A stretch of DNA of 64,000 nucleotides from Syngnathus acus (GCF_901709675.1 NC_051092.1:193501-257500); one strand, 5' to 3'; shown: positions 51,157 to 64,000, counted from the first letter of the stretch. Notes: generated by a model from the sequence alone, not told the origin. A program made the numbers and translations.

Positions 51157-53213
51157 GACGGTCAGCTCCCTTACCTCCCGGTCAAGATCTGCCGTCAATT
51201 GGTCTCCGGGAAAGCGGTGGACCGACCCACGTCGCTGCAGTACAAAGAGGATCTCCCCCTGTCGGACGGAGTGGTGTAGCCCACTTGGTTGTTGACAATG
51301 AGGTGGACGCTGCCGCCGACTCGGTAGTGAGGAAGGTCGGAGAGGGTCAAGGTTTCCGGGACGATCCCCTGGCCGGGGAAAGAGGCGTCGCCGTGGACCT
51401 GCGCGCCCGACGCCCACACTCAGAGAGAGGGAAGAAAAAAAAAAAAAAAAAAAAAAACCCAACAACGGAAGGGGAATTTCGACGGCCAACCTGCAAACAG
51501 ACGACTTGGTCACCGGGCCGGGCGTGCTCGTGGGGCGAGTAGTCGCCCTCCTTGTGGAGCTGCTGCCGGGCCCGCGTCTTGCCCTGAACCACGGGGTTGA
51601 TGGCCTCCAGGTGGGACGGGTTGGGCAGCATGGTGACGTGAAGGCGCCGCCCCGAGCCCACGTCCAAATCCACCGACGACGTCAGGTGAGACAGCACGTC
51701 CCCGGTGGCGGGCGACGTGTCGGGGAACTCGCTCAGCCCGCGCATCTTCCGGAACATCAGCTATACGACGGCGCCGGCGTGGACGCAAGCCATAAACGGA
51801 CACGTCGGTCTTTTTGTGACGGCTGTCGGGAACAAAACGTGCACTTTCTCCAGTTACCTCCGGCGGGAACTTGAGCAGGCCCGTGAGGAGGTTGAGTCGT
51901 CCTCGGTGCGGCATGCCGACGACGACGTCGGTGACGCCGGACTGGGCCGAGTGCCGGAAGAGCTCGTGGAAGAAGACCATCATGCTCTCGGCTCCTTCTC
52001 CGCCGTAGCGTTTCACCGTGGAAAATTTGGTGGCCAAAAAGCGGTCCAATTCCTGGAGCCAAAACAGAGGTCAGTACTTTGGGGTGTCTGCGTGCTGGAC
52101 GCGCCTACCTGCGACTCCAGCATGAGCTCGGCCAGGGTCCTCCTCTCGTCCGAGGAGAAGGCGGCGGTCCTGAGCTCCTCAAATCGGTCGGCCATCCATT
52201 CCCTCTCCTCCGCGCCGCTCAGCTGACTGGTCTCCAACGACAGGTGGCCGCAGTAGGCCTCCTCCAGGTAGGCCCGGACCTCCTCGGCCGAGGCTTCCGC
52301 CTTGCCCAAGTGACGCAGCCCTGCGCAAATGTCAAGGTCACGACACCTGCGCTCCGCGTGCGTTTGCGTGTAAACAATTGAGCGGTGGGTGAACCGGACC
52401 GGAGGTGTTGAGCCGGCCACCGAGGGTGCCCGCGAGCATGCTGATCTCAGGGACGCTGTCCAGGACGGGCTTTTGGGGCAGCAGGGGGTTAATTTTGGCC
52501 AGTTTGTGTCCATGTGCTCGGTAAGCCTCCACCAGACGGGCCAGGCCGTGATCTGAAACCAGTTTGTGATCAAGGGTGACTCTGTACGTGTGGAAATGAA
52601 CGCATTCGATCCAATCAAAGAGCAGCCGTCCATTTTCCTCACTTGACAAACGTTTGGAGACAAGGCAACGGCCGGCACACCACCACACAAAATGTCACAA
52701 ACCAACCAACCAACCAACCAACCGTTTGGAAGTGGTTCTGCTTCAAGCGGCCATAGGAAACATCAATTGTGACTCCATGAGCATTTGCGATTAAAGCGCG
52801 CCACTTTAATGTCTAACGCACAATCCAAATGGCACACAACAGGTGACAAGCATCACTGTGGCAATACTCGTAAAACCTGCTCCATTGGAACAGAAGAAGG
52901 GCAATACTCACGGCTATTGATCAAGCGACTAATAATAATAATAATAAGATGATTGCTGTAAGCCGGTGGAAGTGGAAATCCACGTCTTTTCGAGCTGCCA
53001 TGCTTGTGGAATCTGTGAAATAGTGCCCGGCGGACGCTGACCTTGATTTAAATGGGCGATGCGGTCGCTCAGCAACTTGTCCTCACGGTGCCTCTGTTTT
53101 GGTCGGTATCCATAAACGCCTCTTTCGGTGTGGTAACAGCAGCCGGCGACCCGGCCAAGCATGTCGAGGGGCGGCCTCTTCGGGGAGACTTTCAGCACAA
53201 AGGCGTAGGACAT
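48527..53213 (-). CDS. dhtkd1: DHTKD1, 2-oxoadipate dehydrogenase E1
   Basis: The thiamine-diphosphate E1 subunit of the mitochondrial 2-oxoadipate dehydrogenase complex, in lysine/tryptophan breakdown. Seventeen exons, minus strand: 53213-53042, 52552-52400, 52320-52109, 52052-51858, 51760-51491, 51398-51227, 51041-50843, 50748-50436, 50358-50274, 50203-50064, 49996-49846, 49780-49674, 49611-49447, 49347-49265, 49146-48974, 48787-48702, 48628-48527. Phases agree and give 925 aa (human 919). The basic N-terminus before [11 protein letters not shown] suits mitochondrial import. Diagnostic blocks are [73 protein letters not shown] and [15 protein letters not shown]. The C-terminus ends [26 protein letters not shown] separates it from its relative OGDH. 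Two exons (starting 27564-like AAG acceptors at 49347) use an AAG rather than CAG acceptor. Confidence 0.96.
51056..51148. repeat. dhtkd1: (GA)n microsatellite serving as a polypyrimidine tract
   Basis: About 45 GA dinucleotides on plus, which is (CT)n on the coding strand of dhtkd1. It ends about 15 bp before the acceptor (GCGGCGTCAG) of the exon starting at 51041. Confidence 0.95.
51436..51457. repeat. Poly(A) run in a dhtkd1 intron
   Basis: A run of A on plus (T on the coding strand), located in the intron between exons 51760-51491 and 51398-51227. Confidence 0.9.
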
Positions 53214-55368
53214 GTTTTTGAAGAGCGAAAAGGCCAAAACAATTAGATAGCTCTCGGCTACTTGCTAAGGGCTGCCGCACTTGTGCCGAGGGAGGGACGG
53301 AGGGAGCAGGGAGGGAGGAACGGACAAGTCGAAGGTGATTGGCCAACGACGCCGAGTCAAAGCTCATTGGGTTCGGCTTTACCAACGTTTCGCGATCCAA
53401 CAATATTGAGCGTAACCTTTAGAGATCAATTCAATAGAAGGCTTACATTTGAAATGAACTGATTTCAATGCAATAAAAACCATTCCTTTGGAATGTCCTG
53501 AAGCACGTGGCAGTGAAGAAGCAGCCAAGAGGAGGCGGGCAAGATGTGATGCATTCAGGTACGCCATCAAAATCGTCCTTTCAGACTCGCTTGTGATTCC
53601 TTCTCTTGCAAGCATTGTGAATCGTCCGTCACGTGTAGCCTAGCTAGATCTCGCTAGATCTCGGAGGAAATGACATGAGGACATACAAGAAACTCTCTCT
53701 GGCTGTGGAGCAAAATAAAACTCATTTTGAATTTCATGTTGTCAAGCGCACTTCTCCCCTCACCGTGATGTAGCATTTGGAGAAATGAAAAGATGGTGAC
53801 TTTCACTTGTCATTTGTAGCTTGATTTGGGAAATGTCATCAGACATACAATATTGATTGTCTTCCTTGCGTTTAAAAATAGTTTCATTTGACATTTGGAG
53901 TAGGTAGTTGACACCAAAGATTAAAAGGCCTTTAGTTGCACCTTCGGTGATATTTTCAAGTTTGGAGTTGGAAGCTACATATGTGAGCAAGTTTGTCTTA
54001 CAGTCTGAAGAAAATACAACAACAACGAGCACAAAATAAGATGTGTTAATGTGAACTTTGCATTTGGTCTATTGACAAAACATAAGATTTGTGTGTCATT
54101 ATTTGTTGTCGTTGATCTAGCGGGGACAAATCTACTGGTTTCCATTTTGGCCCATATATGGGGGGAAAAAAGTAATCAATGATATTATGTGCCTAACAGC
54201 AAACAAGGTGCATCTAAAATATTGCATCTTTGATTCTTGTTCATTGAATCGAATGAACCGAGCAGTCCGGAAGGCCTGAAATGAAGCGCACCAGTCATGC
54301 ATCCAAGTTATCCACACCGACGACACCAACGTGACAACTAAGAATGAAACGGGTTTGCAAAACATGGCACATTCACACGCACACACGGGGGTCGCTTGGC
54401 AATGTTTGTACACCACGCAACAAACGGCACACACAGAGACGCCGTCCATATTAGGGTAAATGGTTTAATCTGGAGACAAAGGCAAAGAAACACACCACAT
54501 ATGAACAAACATCGACCAAGAACAGAGTTTTCTGTCTACGTACTCTGCTATGGGGGAAGGGAAATCAACAAAAACCACACCAAATAAAGAATCTACACAG
54601 AGTTTGTCGTTAAAAAGGTAAAAGCAAGGCTCAAACTAAACAGATAACTCTTAAACTAAGACAATTGATCTGCTCACGTTGTGAAAAATCCAGATGACAG
54701 CACAAGCACTAACATGAAACTTACCACCATTTAGAGGATCCCACCCTCCCTCCCTCCCAAAAGACTTATTCCAGTAAGAGTAAAGTCAAAAGCAGGCCAT
54801 TTTTTGTTTTCTTTGAAAGACACACAATGATGAACGTAATAGCAAGCAAAACAGGAGGCCACATTGAGAGGCCAGACAATTTCCATCATTTCTTTTAATT
54901 TCCAATATAAAAAGCGTCACTGGTACAAAAGACATTGTGAACAACCAGTTGTAGAAATTGGAAAATAGCCTGTGTGTGCGTGTGTGTGTGTGTGTGTGTG
55001 TACGCCCCCAGATCTTTTTTTTTTTTCCTTGCTTTTCTGCCTTTCCTTTTTCAAATCCCACCCTCACTCACAAAGTAAACAGAAGATGCACCCACTTTGG
55101 CTTTTCATGGAGACAAAAGGAAACAAACACAAGAAGGAACACGGCTATTACATCCTCCTTAACCAACGTCCCCATATGTTTGTGCATCAGCAAATGGAAA
55201 GAAAGAGTGTCCCAAAAGAAAGCACTTGAGAATTCAAACAAGGGAGTGATTGTTGGAGCTGGAATTTGCTGATGGAAGCCCCTGAAGTGAGACTGCCTGT
55301 ACATCTATCTGTACATTGTGCTTTTTTTTTTGTGTCGTCCGCTAAATACTTCACTAAACGCGCGCGCG

Positions 55369-55404
<36 letters not shown>

Positions 55405-58400
55405 ACACACGCGCACGCACAATGCCTGACTAACAAAGTGGTTCTCAGAAACATCAACTCAAGTCCACACGGTGTGGCAAAGTGTTCCAGTGCATGCGCT
55501 CACACCTTCAAATATATGCTAGCTATGAATATATAATTGGGAGGGGGCAGGGGGTGCTTTTTGTTTCACCTACAGATGCTTCACGACACCACACGCAGAA
55601 TTTTCTTGAGGGGTTGGGGGGGGGTTGGCGAGTGACAGAAAAAGCAAGTGACAGAACAAAGGCAAAGTGCAGCAATCTAACCAAGGATGTCAACTTATCG
55701 GGCATAAGGATGTGTAGGCAGTTTTCTAGACGTGTATGGCACTTTCATTATTGTATTGCATTAAATAGAGATAGAAAAAACACTGTTGTAAAAAGCATTC
55801 AAAAAGGAACTCTTGGGGTCCACACACGCACGTTGCACTACTTCTTGGCCGCCCTCAACAAGGAAAAGCTCCCTCCCGTACTTGTTGTGCTTAGCTCCAG
55901 ATGACATGTTTTGAGGAAGGGGGCTTGTTCGTTTTGGGCTTGCCTGGACACAAGGTGACAAAAAGAAAAAGAAAACAAGAAGCTGTACATGTGACAATTT
56001 GTTTCTCACGCACCAAAGAAAAACCCTGAGTTGGCAACTCATTGGTGAGGGGGCGTGGCGTGGCGTGGCGTGTTGTTCTGCCGCGGTACAATAAAAGAAG
56101 GATGCCGTTCAGGCAAGTGTAAACTTTGTGTGGAAACAGTGGAATGTATTTGTAAACCAACACCGTCCACCCGCCGCCGCAGTGGCCATTGTGGGTTGAA
56201 AGCGACAAGAAGCTTGTCCGAGTGGTCTCGTCTTCAGGGGCTCCCACATCCGTGATCGACCGACCGACCGCGCTGCACGCAAAGAAAACTCCACTGCGCT
56301 GCGCAACTTCCAAACTTTTGACACGTGGGCACTTGGACAAGAAAACAAAAAGACATTGTCTGGCATCTGCGTGATTAACAAACATTGCATCCAAAAACAA
56401 CCCAAAAAAATCACAGGAAATCAACAAGACGTACCGAGTCATCCTAGACAAATTCTTACGCATGCAGAGGAATTTTCAACTTCAAGTGTGGCTTCAATTT
56501 AGCAGAAATGAAGGTGATTTTGAAACACTACATACAGCCCCCCCCCCCCCTTTTCCCCAACACAGATGACACAACAACATAAATCTAGAAAAAACCCAAC
56601 ATTTTTGTCTGGGTTCTGTTAGTTAGACCTCTATAGATTCAATGGTATAAAATATAGGTAATCTAAGTGTGCATTTCAACCACAGATTGTCTAGTTGTGA
56701 ATCAGTTCTAAAAAAGTTGACTCGTGTAGGTAGTCATTTCTCCAAACTGAGCAAATGTACCTTTTATTGTGCCATTGGTAGTTTAAAAAAAGTTGCGTCA
56801 ATGAAAACAAAATTTCCTTTGAAATAGCCTCGATGGAGACGAAAGGAAGAGGGAAAAACAACGGAAAAAAAAAAAAAAAAGCTTTACACTGGCCCGCTAA
56901 ATGTTGAGCTCTCGTTCGGGGGTTGTTATCTGGTCAGTGGTTTCGTTTCTTCAACATATTGCTAATGGCACCAAATAGCACAGCCGGCGTGCCAATCCCT
57001 GTATTTACCCTTACCCAGAGATATTATCAAAAGAAAGCAAAGAAAAACTCAAATAAGAAATCCCACAGGTTTTTAAAAAAAGAATCAACGCAGGTACGTT
57101 TTCACATTAATTTCGCTTGACCACTCTCTCTCCCATCCTGTCACATTTTTATACAAAACAAAACACAACAAATGATGAACATGCATGCAGCAACGAGTCA
57201 GGTTGAACTAAGTGGGCGGGGCCAGGTATTGGTCAGACGAGCTTTAGAGAGACATCACAGACAATGGTGGCTAGGTGGGTGGTGGTGGTGGTGGTGGTGG
57301 TGAGGATGAGGAGGCCAGCGGGGAACGCGCCTTTCAACATCATGAAGACATGCTAGGCTAATGATGAGCAAACAGGCATGGAGATTGCTTCTAAAATCAA
57401 AACAAAGGAATAAAGCATGAGGGAGAGAGAGAGCGAGAGAGAGAGGACAAAGAGGAGAAAGTTAGGGCCACAGCACAAGAATCGGTTGAGCCATGAGGCA
57501 CAAAAAAACAACAATCAACACACAGCGGGGTTCCCCCAAAAGCAAAGCGCTCGTGAAATTCCGAGACAATTGTTGGAATTTGCCGTGCCGTCCATCACGA
57601 CGACACCTTCCCTTTCTTTCCGACTCACGTGGCGACTCCCGCCCAAGGCTCAATACGTAGACGATACAATGAAAGCAGGCCGCCGCCGCCACCGCATGGG
57701 AACTCGCTCATTCCTGAGCGCCAATTTACGCAAAAGGTCGCTTAGGCGCTCATTGCTCGGTCGTTTAGAAGCCGCGATGGCCATTCCGATACTTGGCACG
57801 GGGCGCTTTCAGGGGAACCCTGACACGGACGGACGGACGGGGCAGTCATCGCTAAAGGACACCACGCCTTCTGCCGACACACAAAAACAATACACGGACA
57901 AGACGAGATGAGACGGGACGGGAGGAAGAGAGAAAATGGACTCGCAACATGCAATGCACTTGGCACCGAAAAGATCCATCTGGAGTCAGGCCCCGACGGA
58001 TGGAATGAATGACTCGCAAGAAAGAGCGAGCCACATCCAAACGAGTGACGAGAAGGACGCAAGGAGCACACTGAGGACCTTGAAACCCACGTGATCCTTA
58101 GTCAACCCGTCTAAGCGTCAGCTGAAGGCAATGAAAAAAGGCATGGGAAGAAAAATAAACTCAATGGAAGCAGAAAAAAACAAACAAAACACCTGGCGCT
58201 CAACGCTAGTTCCCTCCAGCAACATCATGGACTCCAGTGATCGTCATAAATAATCATACATTAAAGTATTGAAGATAAAACAGCAGGAATGAAATACAAG
58301 ACACAAAAAAATCATTGCAAACTTTTGTTTTTTTGAAGGAAAGCCACGGGCTCCTTTCCCCCCTCCCCTCCCCTCCCCTCCCCACTGAGTCTGTGATGTG

Positions 58401-58490
58401 GTGACTGGCCAGAGGGCCAACTTACCCTAGCATTGCTAGCATTGGAGCTGGGGAGGAGGGGGAGGGGTGGGGCAGGGCGGGGCGGGGCGA
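53214..58490. other. dhtkd1-celf2 interval, probably long celf2 3' UTR
   Basis: No coding exon is supported in 5.3 kb. The sequence is AT-richer than the rest of the window and has many short poly-A/T stretches, (GT)n at 54969-55001, (CA)n-(TA)n at 55371-55403 and (GGT)n at 57282-57302. CELF2 mRNAs in vertebrates have long 3' UTRs, so most of it may be celf2 leader-distal untranslated sequence. A minus-strand AATAAA lies at 56763-56768. The left few hundred bases presumably hold the dhtkd1 promoter. Confidence 0.45.
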
Positions 58491-61400
58491 TCAGTAGGGC
58501 TTGCTGTCGTTCTTGGAACGCTTCAGCTGAACCTTCAGCCGCTTCATTCCAATCTGGAAGCCGTTCATGGCCTGGATGGCAGCTTGCGCAGAGACGGGAT
58601 TGTCGTAGCTGACGAAGCCTGAAAGCGCGCAAAAGCGCCGCCGCCGTTATTCCGCACAGTCTGTTGGCCAGTATTCTGAGCATTTGAAATGAGCTCCTCA
58701 AAAAGCACTCACCAAAGCACTTGCTCAAATTGGTCTGTTTGTCGATGAAGACTTTGGCCGAAACCACGTTCCCAAAGGGCATGAACATTTGCAGAAGGTC
58801 CTGGTCGCCAAACTCCTGCGGCAGGTGGTAGATGAAGAGGTTGGCGCCCTCGGGCCCTGCCAGGACAAAGGGCGTAGTGAGAAAGGGGCGGGCGGGTTGG
58901 TTGGTTTATTTCGAACATTAAAGAAACACAAGAAAAAAGTAAAAAATACAGAAAATGATAACTCCATAGTACAATAGAACATAAAAAGAAAAAAAATAAA
59001 TAAATAAATGATATTGCATTATAATTTTCCCTTTATCGTAAATTCATATTTGTTCAAAAGGGAGTAGAAGGAAGCCTAAGCTTATCTGACTCTACCCCCC
59101 TTGATTCTGTGGAAAGGTTTGACCAGTCAAATATATTTTAAAAAAACGAAAAAAAAAAAAACGACGGTGGGTCAGGCCTGGGCGGCAAGCTCACCTTCCT
59201 TCTGGTGGCCGGGGATGCTCTGCTGCAGGAGCGGCTGGGGGTAGAGCGAGGGCAGGGCCGAGGCGGCGTACTGCTGCATCCCCGAGTAGGCCTGGCTCAG
59301 CGCGTCCATGGACGTGGCCGCCGAGCCGTTGACCATGGATGAGCCCAGGCCGCCGTTCAGGGCCCCCATGCCTGCGCCCGAGGACAAAGTGTGAGGACAC
59401 GCAAGCACGCCGTGTGTGCGTGCTTGCTTGCTTGCTTCAGGGGGCTAGCCGGACTTTTAGCAACGCTCTAAATGCGGGGGCAAAAAACAACGGCGGGAGG
59501 AAAGAGAACAAAGAGCACGGCGACAACCGGCGCGGCAAAAGCGTCGCCGGCGTTGTCACGACTCGGTTTCCATCCCTTTGCGAGTCGGTTCTCGGTGTTA
59601 GCAAAGGAGTGCGTCACGCCGAGAAAGGCCCCAAATTTCAAGAGATTCATTTTGCTGCATCACTTCAGTTTGCCACTCCAGACGTCCTTACCGCCGCCGG
59701 CGAGAGCGTTGAGGTTGCCGAGGCCGACGGAGGCCCCGGTGAGACCCTGCAATGTACCCAGAGACGCCAAGGTGTTCATGGCGGCGGCGCTGGCACCGGA
59801 ACCCACCGTCGAGCCGGCTGGTGAGGGCAAGCAAACGCCGACGCAAAGTCAAGCAAACGTATCCGACACCGGAGGGCGCAGAGGAGCCAAACGGCCGGCC
59901 GGCGCTAGCGCTAAGTCACCTGGGCTGGCCAGAGCTCCGAGCGCACCGGTGGCGGCCGACAGGCCGGCGGACGAGGTGGGACTGGCAGAACTCTGCGCGG
60001 CGGCCGCCGCCGCGGCTAATGTGGCCAAATTCTGCAGCTGGAGAGGGTTCACCCCTACAAGGGAGACAGAGTGGCCTTGTTTATTTGCTAAGCGCTGAAA
60101 AAGGGGGGTCAGGTATGGCAAGGTCGCTCACCAAGCCGCTGCATGCTGTTGAAGCTGCTCTGGTTGCTTGTGGAAGCCGCCTGCTGCAGGAGCTGAGGGC
60201 AAAGTTGGAAAGGTTAGCACCCCGTCCGTCTGCGTTTCAAAGCATCTGGCCGGCCACTTACGGCCAGGTATTGAGGCGTGAGGCTGCCCAAGCCGGCCAG
60301 GTTCCCCCATGTGGAGGCGCTGTTGAGCTGCTGGATCTGCTGCACCAGTTGCTGCTGCAGACGACGCTGCTCCTTATCCCGCTGCGTGTCGGCAAACTTC
60401 ACCACCAGAGGCGAAGAGCAGCCCTGGAGGGAGGGAGGGTGGGAGGGAGGGAGGGACGGCAAGCAGAAAAGCGCCTCAGAAGAAATCCATTTGCTTCCAG
60501 AGATATCAACAAATCCGGGCTGGAGAGGGGAAGGGGCGCGCTCCGAGGTTCTTTTTACGGCCGCTGCGTTGCTACGGATGAAAGCTAACACGCAGAGGAC
60601 ATGTGCCATGCATAGCTGAGCCGGGTCGCATTCCAGAGAGGGCGCGGCCACGCCGAGCTCTTTCGGCCCTCCGCGGACGACAAATGAAGACAGCCAAAAC
60701 CAAAAACAGGCAAACGGCAGCAGAGCGGAGCAGACGCCGAGGGGGCGGGGACTGGAACGCCCAACGCTACGCAGTCTCCGCAATGGGACAGGCACAGAAG
60801 GGCTCAGACAGATGCATGAGGACAAGAAAGGGACATGCGCCAGAGCAACGTCAGCGGCGGACTAAAGAGCCATCCTGGGACCGGACCGGACCAGACCGGA
60901 CCGGATGGGCAAACTGGCCGCCGGGCCCAATTTTCATCATCATTTTCATCCGCCTGGCTTTGACGCTCCATTTAAATTAATGCCACCCCACTCGCGAGAC
61001 TCTCGCGGAGCCTCGCTGGGGCCCGTTTCAAAGTCGCTGCGCTGCCGAGATAGCGATGCAATTCCATTCTCATCGTGCGAGGGCTTCGCCGGTCGCGTGC
61101 GACGTTGTTCGACAATATGAATTTGGTGTTCACGTCTTTCCAACACAAGGGGGCAGCAGAGTACGTGGGAAGGGGGGGGGGGGGGGGGGGGAGGTGAAAT
61201 CGGTGCTGATGGGGATACAATACCTCCATAGTCTGAGAGTGATGCATGGTTTTGATTGCATTCTGTGCCATTGCCCTGGTAGCAAATGTGACAAACGCAC
61301 AGCCTGTAGGAGGAGGACAATAGGAGGGGTTTGGGAGGGGAGGGAGGGAGGGAGGGAGGGAGGGAGGGACAAGAAGAAACAAAAACAAGACAAAAAAGGT

Positions 61401-61577
61401 TTGGACAACTCGTTATGAACCCCCAAAAAACACATTACAGTCACAGAGAATGCACACACAACCACCCGGACTGGTTAGCACACAGAGAAAAGAAGACCAC
61501 ACAACACTAAGACATGAGAACAGTGACTCGGTACATTCAAAACGGGCCGCCCGCAGTGCCCATGAGGTAGGTAGACA

Positions 61578-61634
<57 letters not shown>

Positions 61635-64000
61635 TGCACGCACGCGACGCACGCGACGCACGCACGCACGCACGCACGCACGCACACGATTGTCCCACGG
61701 AGAAAGCGCTCCGAGCCCGTTTGCGGCTTCGAAAAGTCCAGATACGCGGCGGCGGCGGCTTGAAAGGTTGCCGCGTGGCTCTCGTCAGCTTTTTAGTGGA
61801 AAAGTTGCATTGGTATCCGAGAGGCGGGCGGTGCCAGAGGGATAGGGGCCGCTTACCTCGGCTCTGCCCGTCGGGTCCGCGCAGGATTCGGCACTCCTCC
61901 AGCTGGCCGAAGGACGAGAACATCATCCTGACCTCGTTCTCGCCGTATTTCTTGGAAACCATTCCGATGAAGAGTTTTCTGTCTTCCACGGCTGGCGAGA
62001 GAGAGAATAAAACGAGGCCAACTTGATGGTGCGCTGAGAGAAAGATTGTCGGCTCGCTCGCCATCAACTGTGAAACTTCCCGTCTGCACCTCCAGGCAGG
62101 CGGGCGGGCGGGCGGGCGACCGATCCATTTTGCCCTTACTTACCGCTGGTTTTCTCACTGTCGGCTGGTTTCATCTGGATGGGATGATGCATCTGTGGAT
62201 AGATAGATGGGGAGGGAAGCAATTTTTCAATTGGTCTGAGTGCAAGCGGCCACAATGGCACTCCGCGAGCAACCCTGCCACCTTTGGCGTCAAGCTCCCG
62301 CCCGCCTCTGTCGGCCACCCGCTTCATCGTCTCTATCAGACCATTTGGGAGGCGAGAGGTTGTCGTTTTTCTTTCTCCCTTCTGTCTGCATGCAGCACGT
62401 TATAAATAGGCCGGGGCGCACGACAACAAGCTCGGAAGCTTTGACTGGTCGAGACGCGAGTGAGGCAGGCTGAGTGAGGCTGGCTGGGCGGACATTTCTT
62501 CAGTTTGTGGAGCCTCTTCTGTCGTCGATCCATTTTCCACCTTCCTCGCTGCGCCAAAGAATAAATAACCACGGCTTGTGCGTATGAAATAAAAAAAAAA
62601 AGTGTTTTTTTGACAAGCGCCGAGGAGAAGCAGACAGATGGCTCGCTCGCTATGGCTGCTGGCGAGAATGGCTGAGCCGGGCGACGAGCTTTTCCCGCAG
62701 CCGGTGGCAGGCGAAATGTGCGGCTAGCGCCGAGAGCCGACTCGCTTTGGATATTTGGCGCGGCTTTGTCCCCGCACGAGCCCCGCCCCCGTCCTGCGTA
62801 CTCACCCCACTTAAGGTCTTGATGTTGTGCAGGGCGTTCTGGGCATCCAGCGCAGCTTTTCTTGTATAAAAAGTTACAAAACAGCATCCTGAGAGGGACA
62901 AACAATTTGAAAAGTGAGCTGAGCACCAATTTACTGCTGGCAAAGCAGGCTTGAAAAATGCTCGCAGCGTTGGAAAGCGGGAAGAAAGCAGCGATTGACC
63001 AAACGGCAGCTGGAAGCTCAAAAGAGCATCCTTGTCAAAAGGGACCGACCAAAAGGCGCCGCCACGTTGCAACGTGGCCGTCCAAAAAGGGACGCGCGCG
63101 CATCACATGTCAGCAACATGTGACAGGTCATGCTTCTTGCTTGGACGGCTGTCAGCGGATGCCCACGGGTCAAGACGCAATCCGAAAGCGGACACGCATT
63201 CAGACGGTGCGGGGGGGGCGGGCGGAAGGAAGGAAGGAAAGAAAGAAAGAATGGGGGTGGGGTGGGGGATGGGGCCTCTCATCCTTCCGTCCCAGCCGGT
63301 GGCGTTCCAGCCTGTCACTTTGGCTGGGCTGGGGAAGTGGAGCACTGCAGCGTCTCTGACCTACATAGTGTGTATTATGCTGGGGGCGGGGCGGGGCGGG
63401 CGGGGGAGCGTTACGCCGAACCCGCATAAGACCGTCGGCTTTATTAACCACCATTGTTTGACCACCCGCGCTCCGTGCCATTTTAGGAAGACGAATCGGA
63501 CGACTTCACGGTGCAAAGCAAACGGGCGGTGTTGAAACAAAAGCGCAAGTGACGACCCGAGGGGGGCGCCGTTATTGTCTGCAGATAAACATAAGCCTGA
63601 GAGCATCACGTGAAGAAGCGGTGGGTGGGTGGGTGGGTGGGGGCAGCTGTGATTAGCTTCCAAGACATTAACATGTCAATAGGCCATCACAGCTGAGCGT
63701 CCCGTCCATGGCCAAGCAGGAAGACGGGAAGCGGGCTGGCCTTAAAAAAAAAAAAAAAAAGAAGCAGGCTTTAAGCAACCCCGCCTGAACACCACTCTTT
63801 CCGCCAGGTCTTCGCAGAGAGCGCCGGCCGTCTTGCCCGCGTGTCAAAAAACATTTGCCTGAATGCAAATCAAGCGCTTCTTCATTTGCCAACACGGATC
63901 TGAACGGCAAGTTAAAGGAGGTGGCGCGGCGGCGGCGGCGGCGCGCACCTTTGCTCTGAGGGGGGTTCTGCGTGCGATCGCGGAGGATGTTGATCTGGTG
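58491..64000 (-). CDS. celf2: CELF2, CUGBP/Elav-like RNA-binding protein (partial)
   Basis: Binds GU-rich RNA, regulating alternative splicing and mRNA stability. The 5' end is outside the window. Minus-strand coding blocks: 64000-63950 ([20 protein letters not shown]1), 62886-62808 (RRM1 end, [17 protein letters not shown]), about 62190-62143 ([16 protein letters not shown]), about 61991-61855 (RRM2, [17 protein letters not shown]), about 61305-61223, about 60423-60259, about 60191-60131, 60054-59920, 59817-59692, 59371-59195, 58856-58713 (RRM3, [19 protein letters not shown]) and 58618-58491. It ends [10 protein letters not shown]. The divergent linker ([17 protein letters not shown]) matches CELF2 better than CELF1, and the camk1d-dhtkd1 linkage also supports CELF2. 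Alternative linker exons are likely in this gene family. Confidence 0.93.
58905..59105. mobile_element. Possible non-LTR retrotransposon 3' fragment in a celf2 intron
   Basis: AT-rich sequence starting TTATTTCGAACATTAAAGAA, with an (AAAT)n stretch and AAAAGGGAGTAGAAGGAAGC, resembles tails of LINE-derived repeats common in fish. I infer this from pattern memory. No frame or target duplication is visible. Confidence 0.4.
61172..61370. repeat. Poly-G and (GGGA)n simple repeats around a celf2 exon
   Basis: A G run at about 61172-61192 and (GGGA)n at 61335-61370 flank the RRM2 exon near 61305-61223. On the coding strand these are C- and CT-rich tracts, the latter lying upstream of the exon's acceptor. 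Confidence 0.85.
61578..61683. repeat. (CGCA)n microsatellite in a celf2 intron
   Basis: About 25 CGCA units with a few single-base interruptions (GCATGCACG, GCGACGC). The RACV/ARTH frames are artefacts. Confidence 0.96.

Noticed and set aside
48527-53213. OGDH or OGDHL as the identity of the E1 dehydrogenase gene
   Set aside because: Length (925 aa) and blocks such as [11 protein letters not shown] and [14 protein letters not shown] match DHTKD1.
58491-64000. celf1 as the identity of the RNA-binding protein gene
   Set aside because: CELF1 and CELF2 RRMs are nearly identical, but the linker [17 protein letters not shown] and the camk1d-dhtkd1 neighbours fit CELF2.

Overview
This window is animal nuclear DNA, most likely from a teleost fish with a compact genome. 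The protein genes are split into many small exons with GT-AG introns, often only 50-150 bp. Microsatellites are abundant, there are MITE-like elements, and the gene content is vertebrate. Seven protein-coding genes can be reconstructed exon by exon, along with one intron-containing tRNA-Tyr and the first exon of a possible eighth gene. I found no prokaryotic, viral or CRISPR content.

Layout, left to right. 1-4.3 kb is mostly repeats: a 69-bp tandem duplication, a 10-bp minisatellite and a fold-back hAT-type MITE with an 8-bp target duplication. It also holds one orphan candidate first exon on the minus strand. 4.9-8.3 kb (minus) is nr2c1, an orphan nuclear receptor, with a likely promoter near 9.7-9.83 kb. 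11.0-18.8 kb (minus) is fgd6, a RhoGEF with DH, PH, FYVE and PH domains. 19.2-23.2 kb (minus) is a gene with a FAM194/C3orf20-like domain. A tRNA-Tyr lies at 25.1 kb (plus). 26.2-30.6 kb (minus) is hal, histidine ammonia-lyase. 34.5-37.8 kb (plus) is elk3, an ETS repressor. 39.05-41.36 kb (plus) is ucma, the Gla-rich cartilage protein. 42.3-47.4 kb (minus) is camk1d. 48.5-53.2 kb (minus) is dhtkd1, the 2-oxoadipate dehydrogenase E1. From 58.5 kb to the right edge (minus) is the 3' part of celf2, whose 5' end is outside the window.

The gene order joins two human conserved blocks. nr2c1-fgd6-hal-elk3 correspond to human 12q22-q23, and ucma-camk1d-dhtkd1-celf2 correspond to 10p13-p14. The junction falls between elk3 and ucma. 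lta4h, which lies between HAL and ELK3 in human, is not seen here. The genes have unrelated roles (nuclear receptor, GTPase signalling, histidine and lysine catabolism, ETS transcription factor, cartilage matrix, CaM kinase, RNA splicing factor), so this is a syntenic block and not a functional cluster.

Reading frames were checked by summing exon lengths and matching splice phases. nr2c1 (603 aa), fgd6 (1039 aa), hal (654 aa), elk3 (378 aa), ucma (146 aa), camk1d (404 aa) and dhtkd1 (925 aa) all come out intact. I did not find a convincing undescribed biological system. The most interesting leads are a tetranucleotide repeat abutting the elk3 start codon, a microsatellite acting as the polypyrimidine tract of a dhtkd1 exon, the C3orf20-like neighbour of fgd6, a GC-AG intron in hal and a double hairpin upstream of the tRNA.
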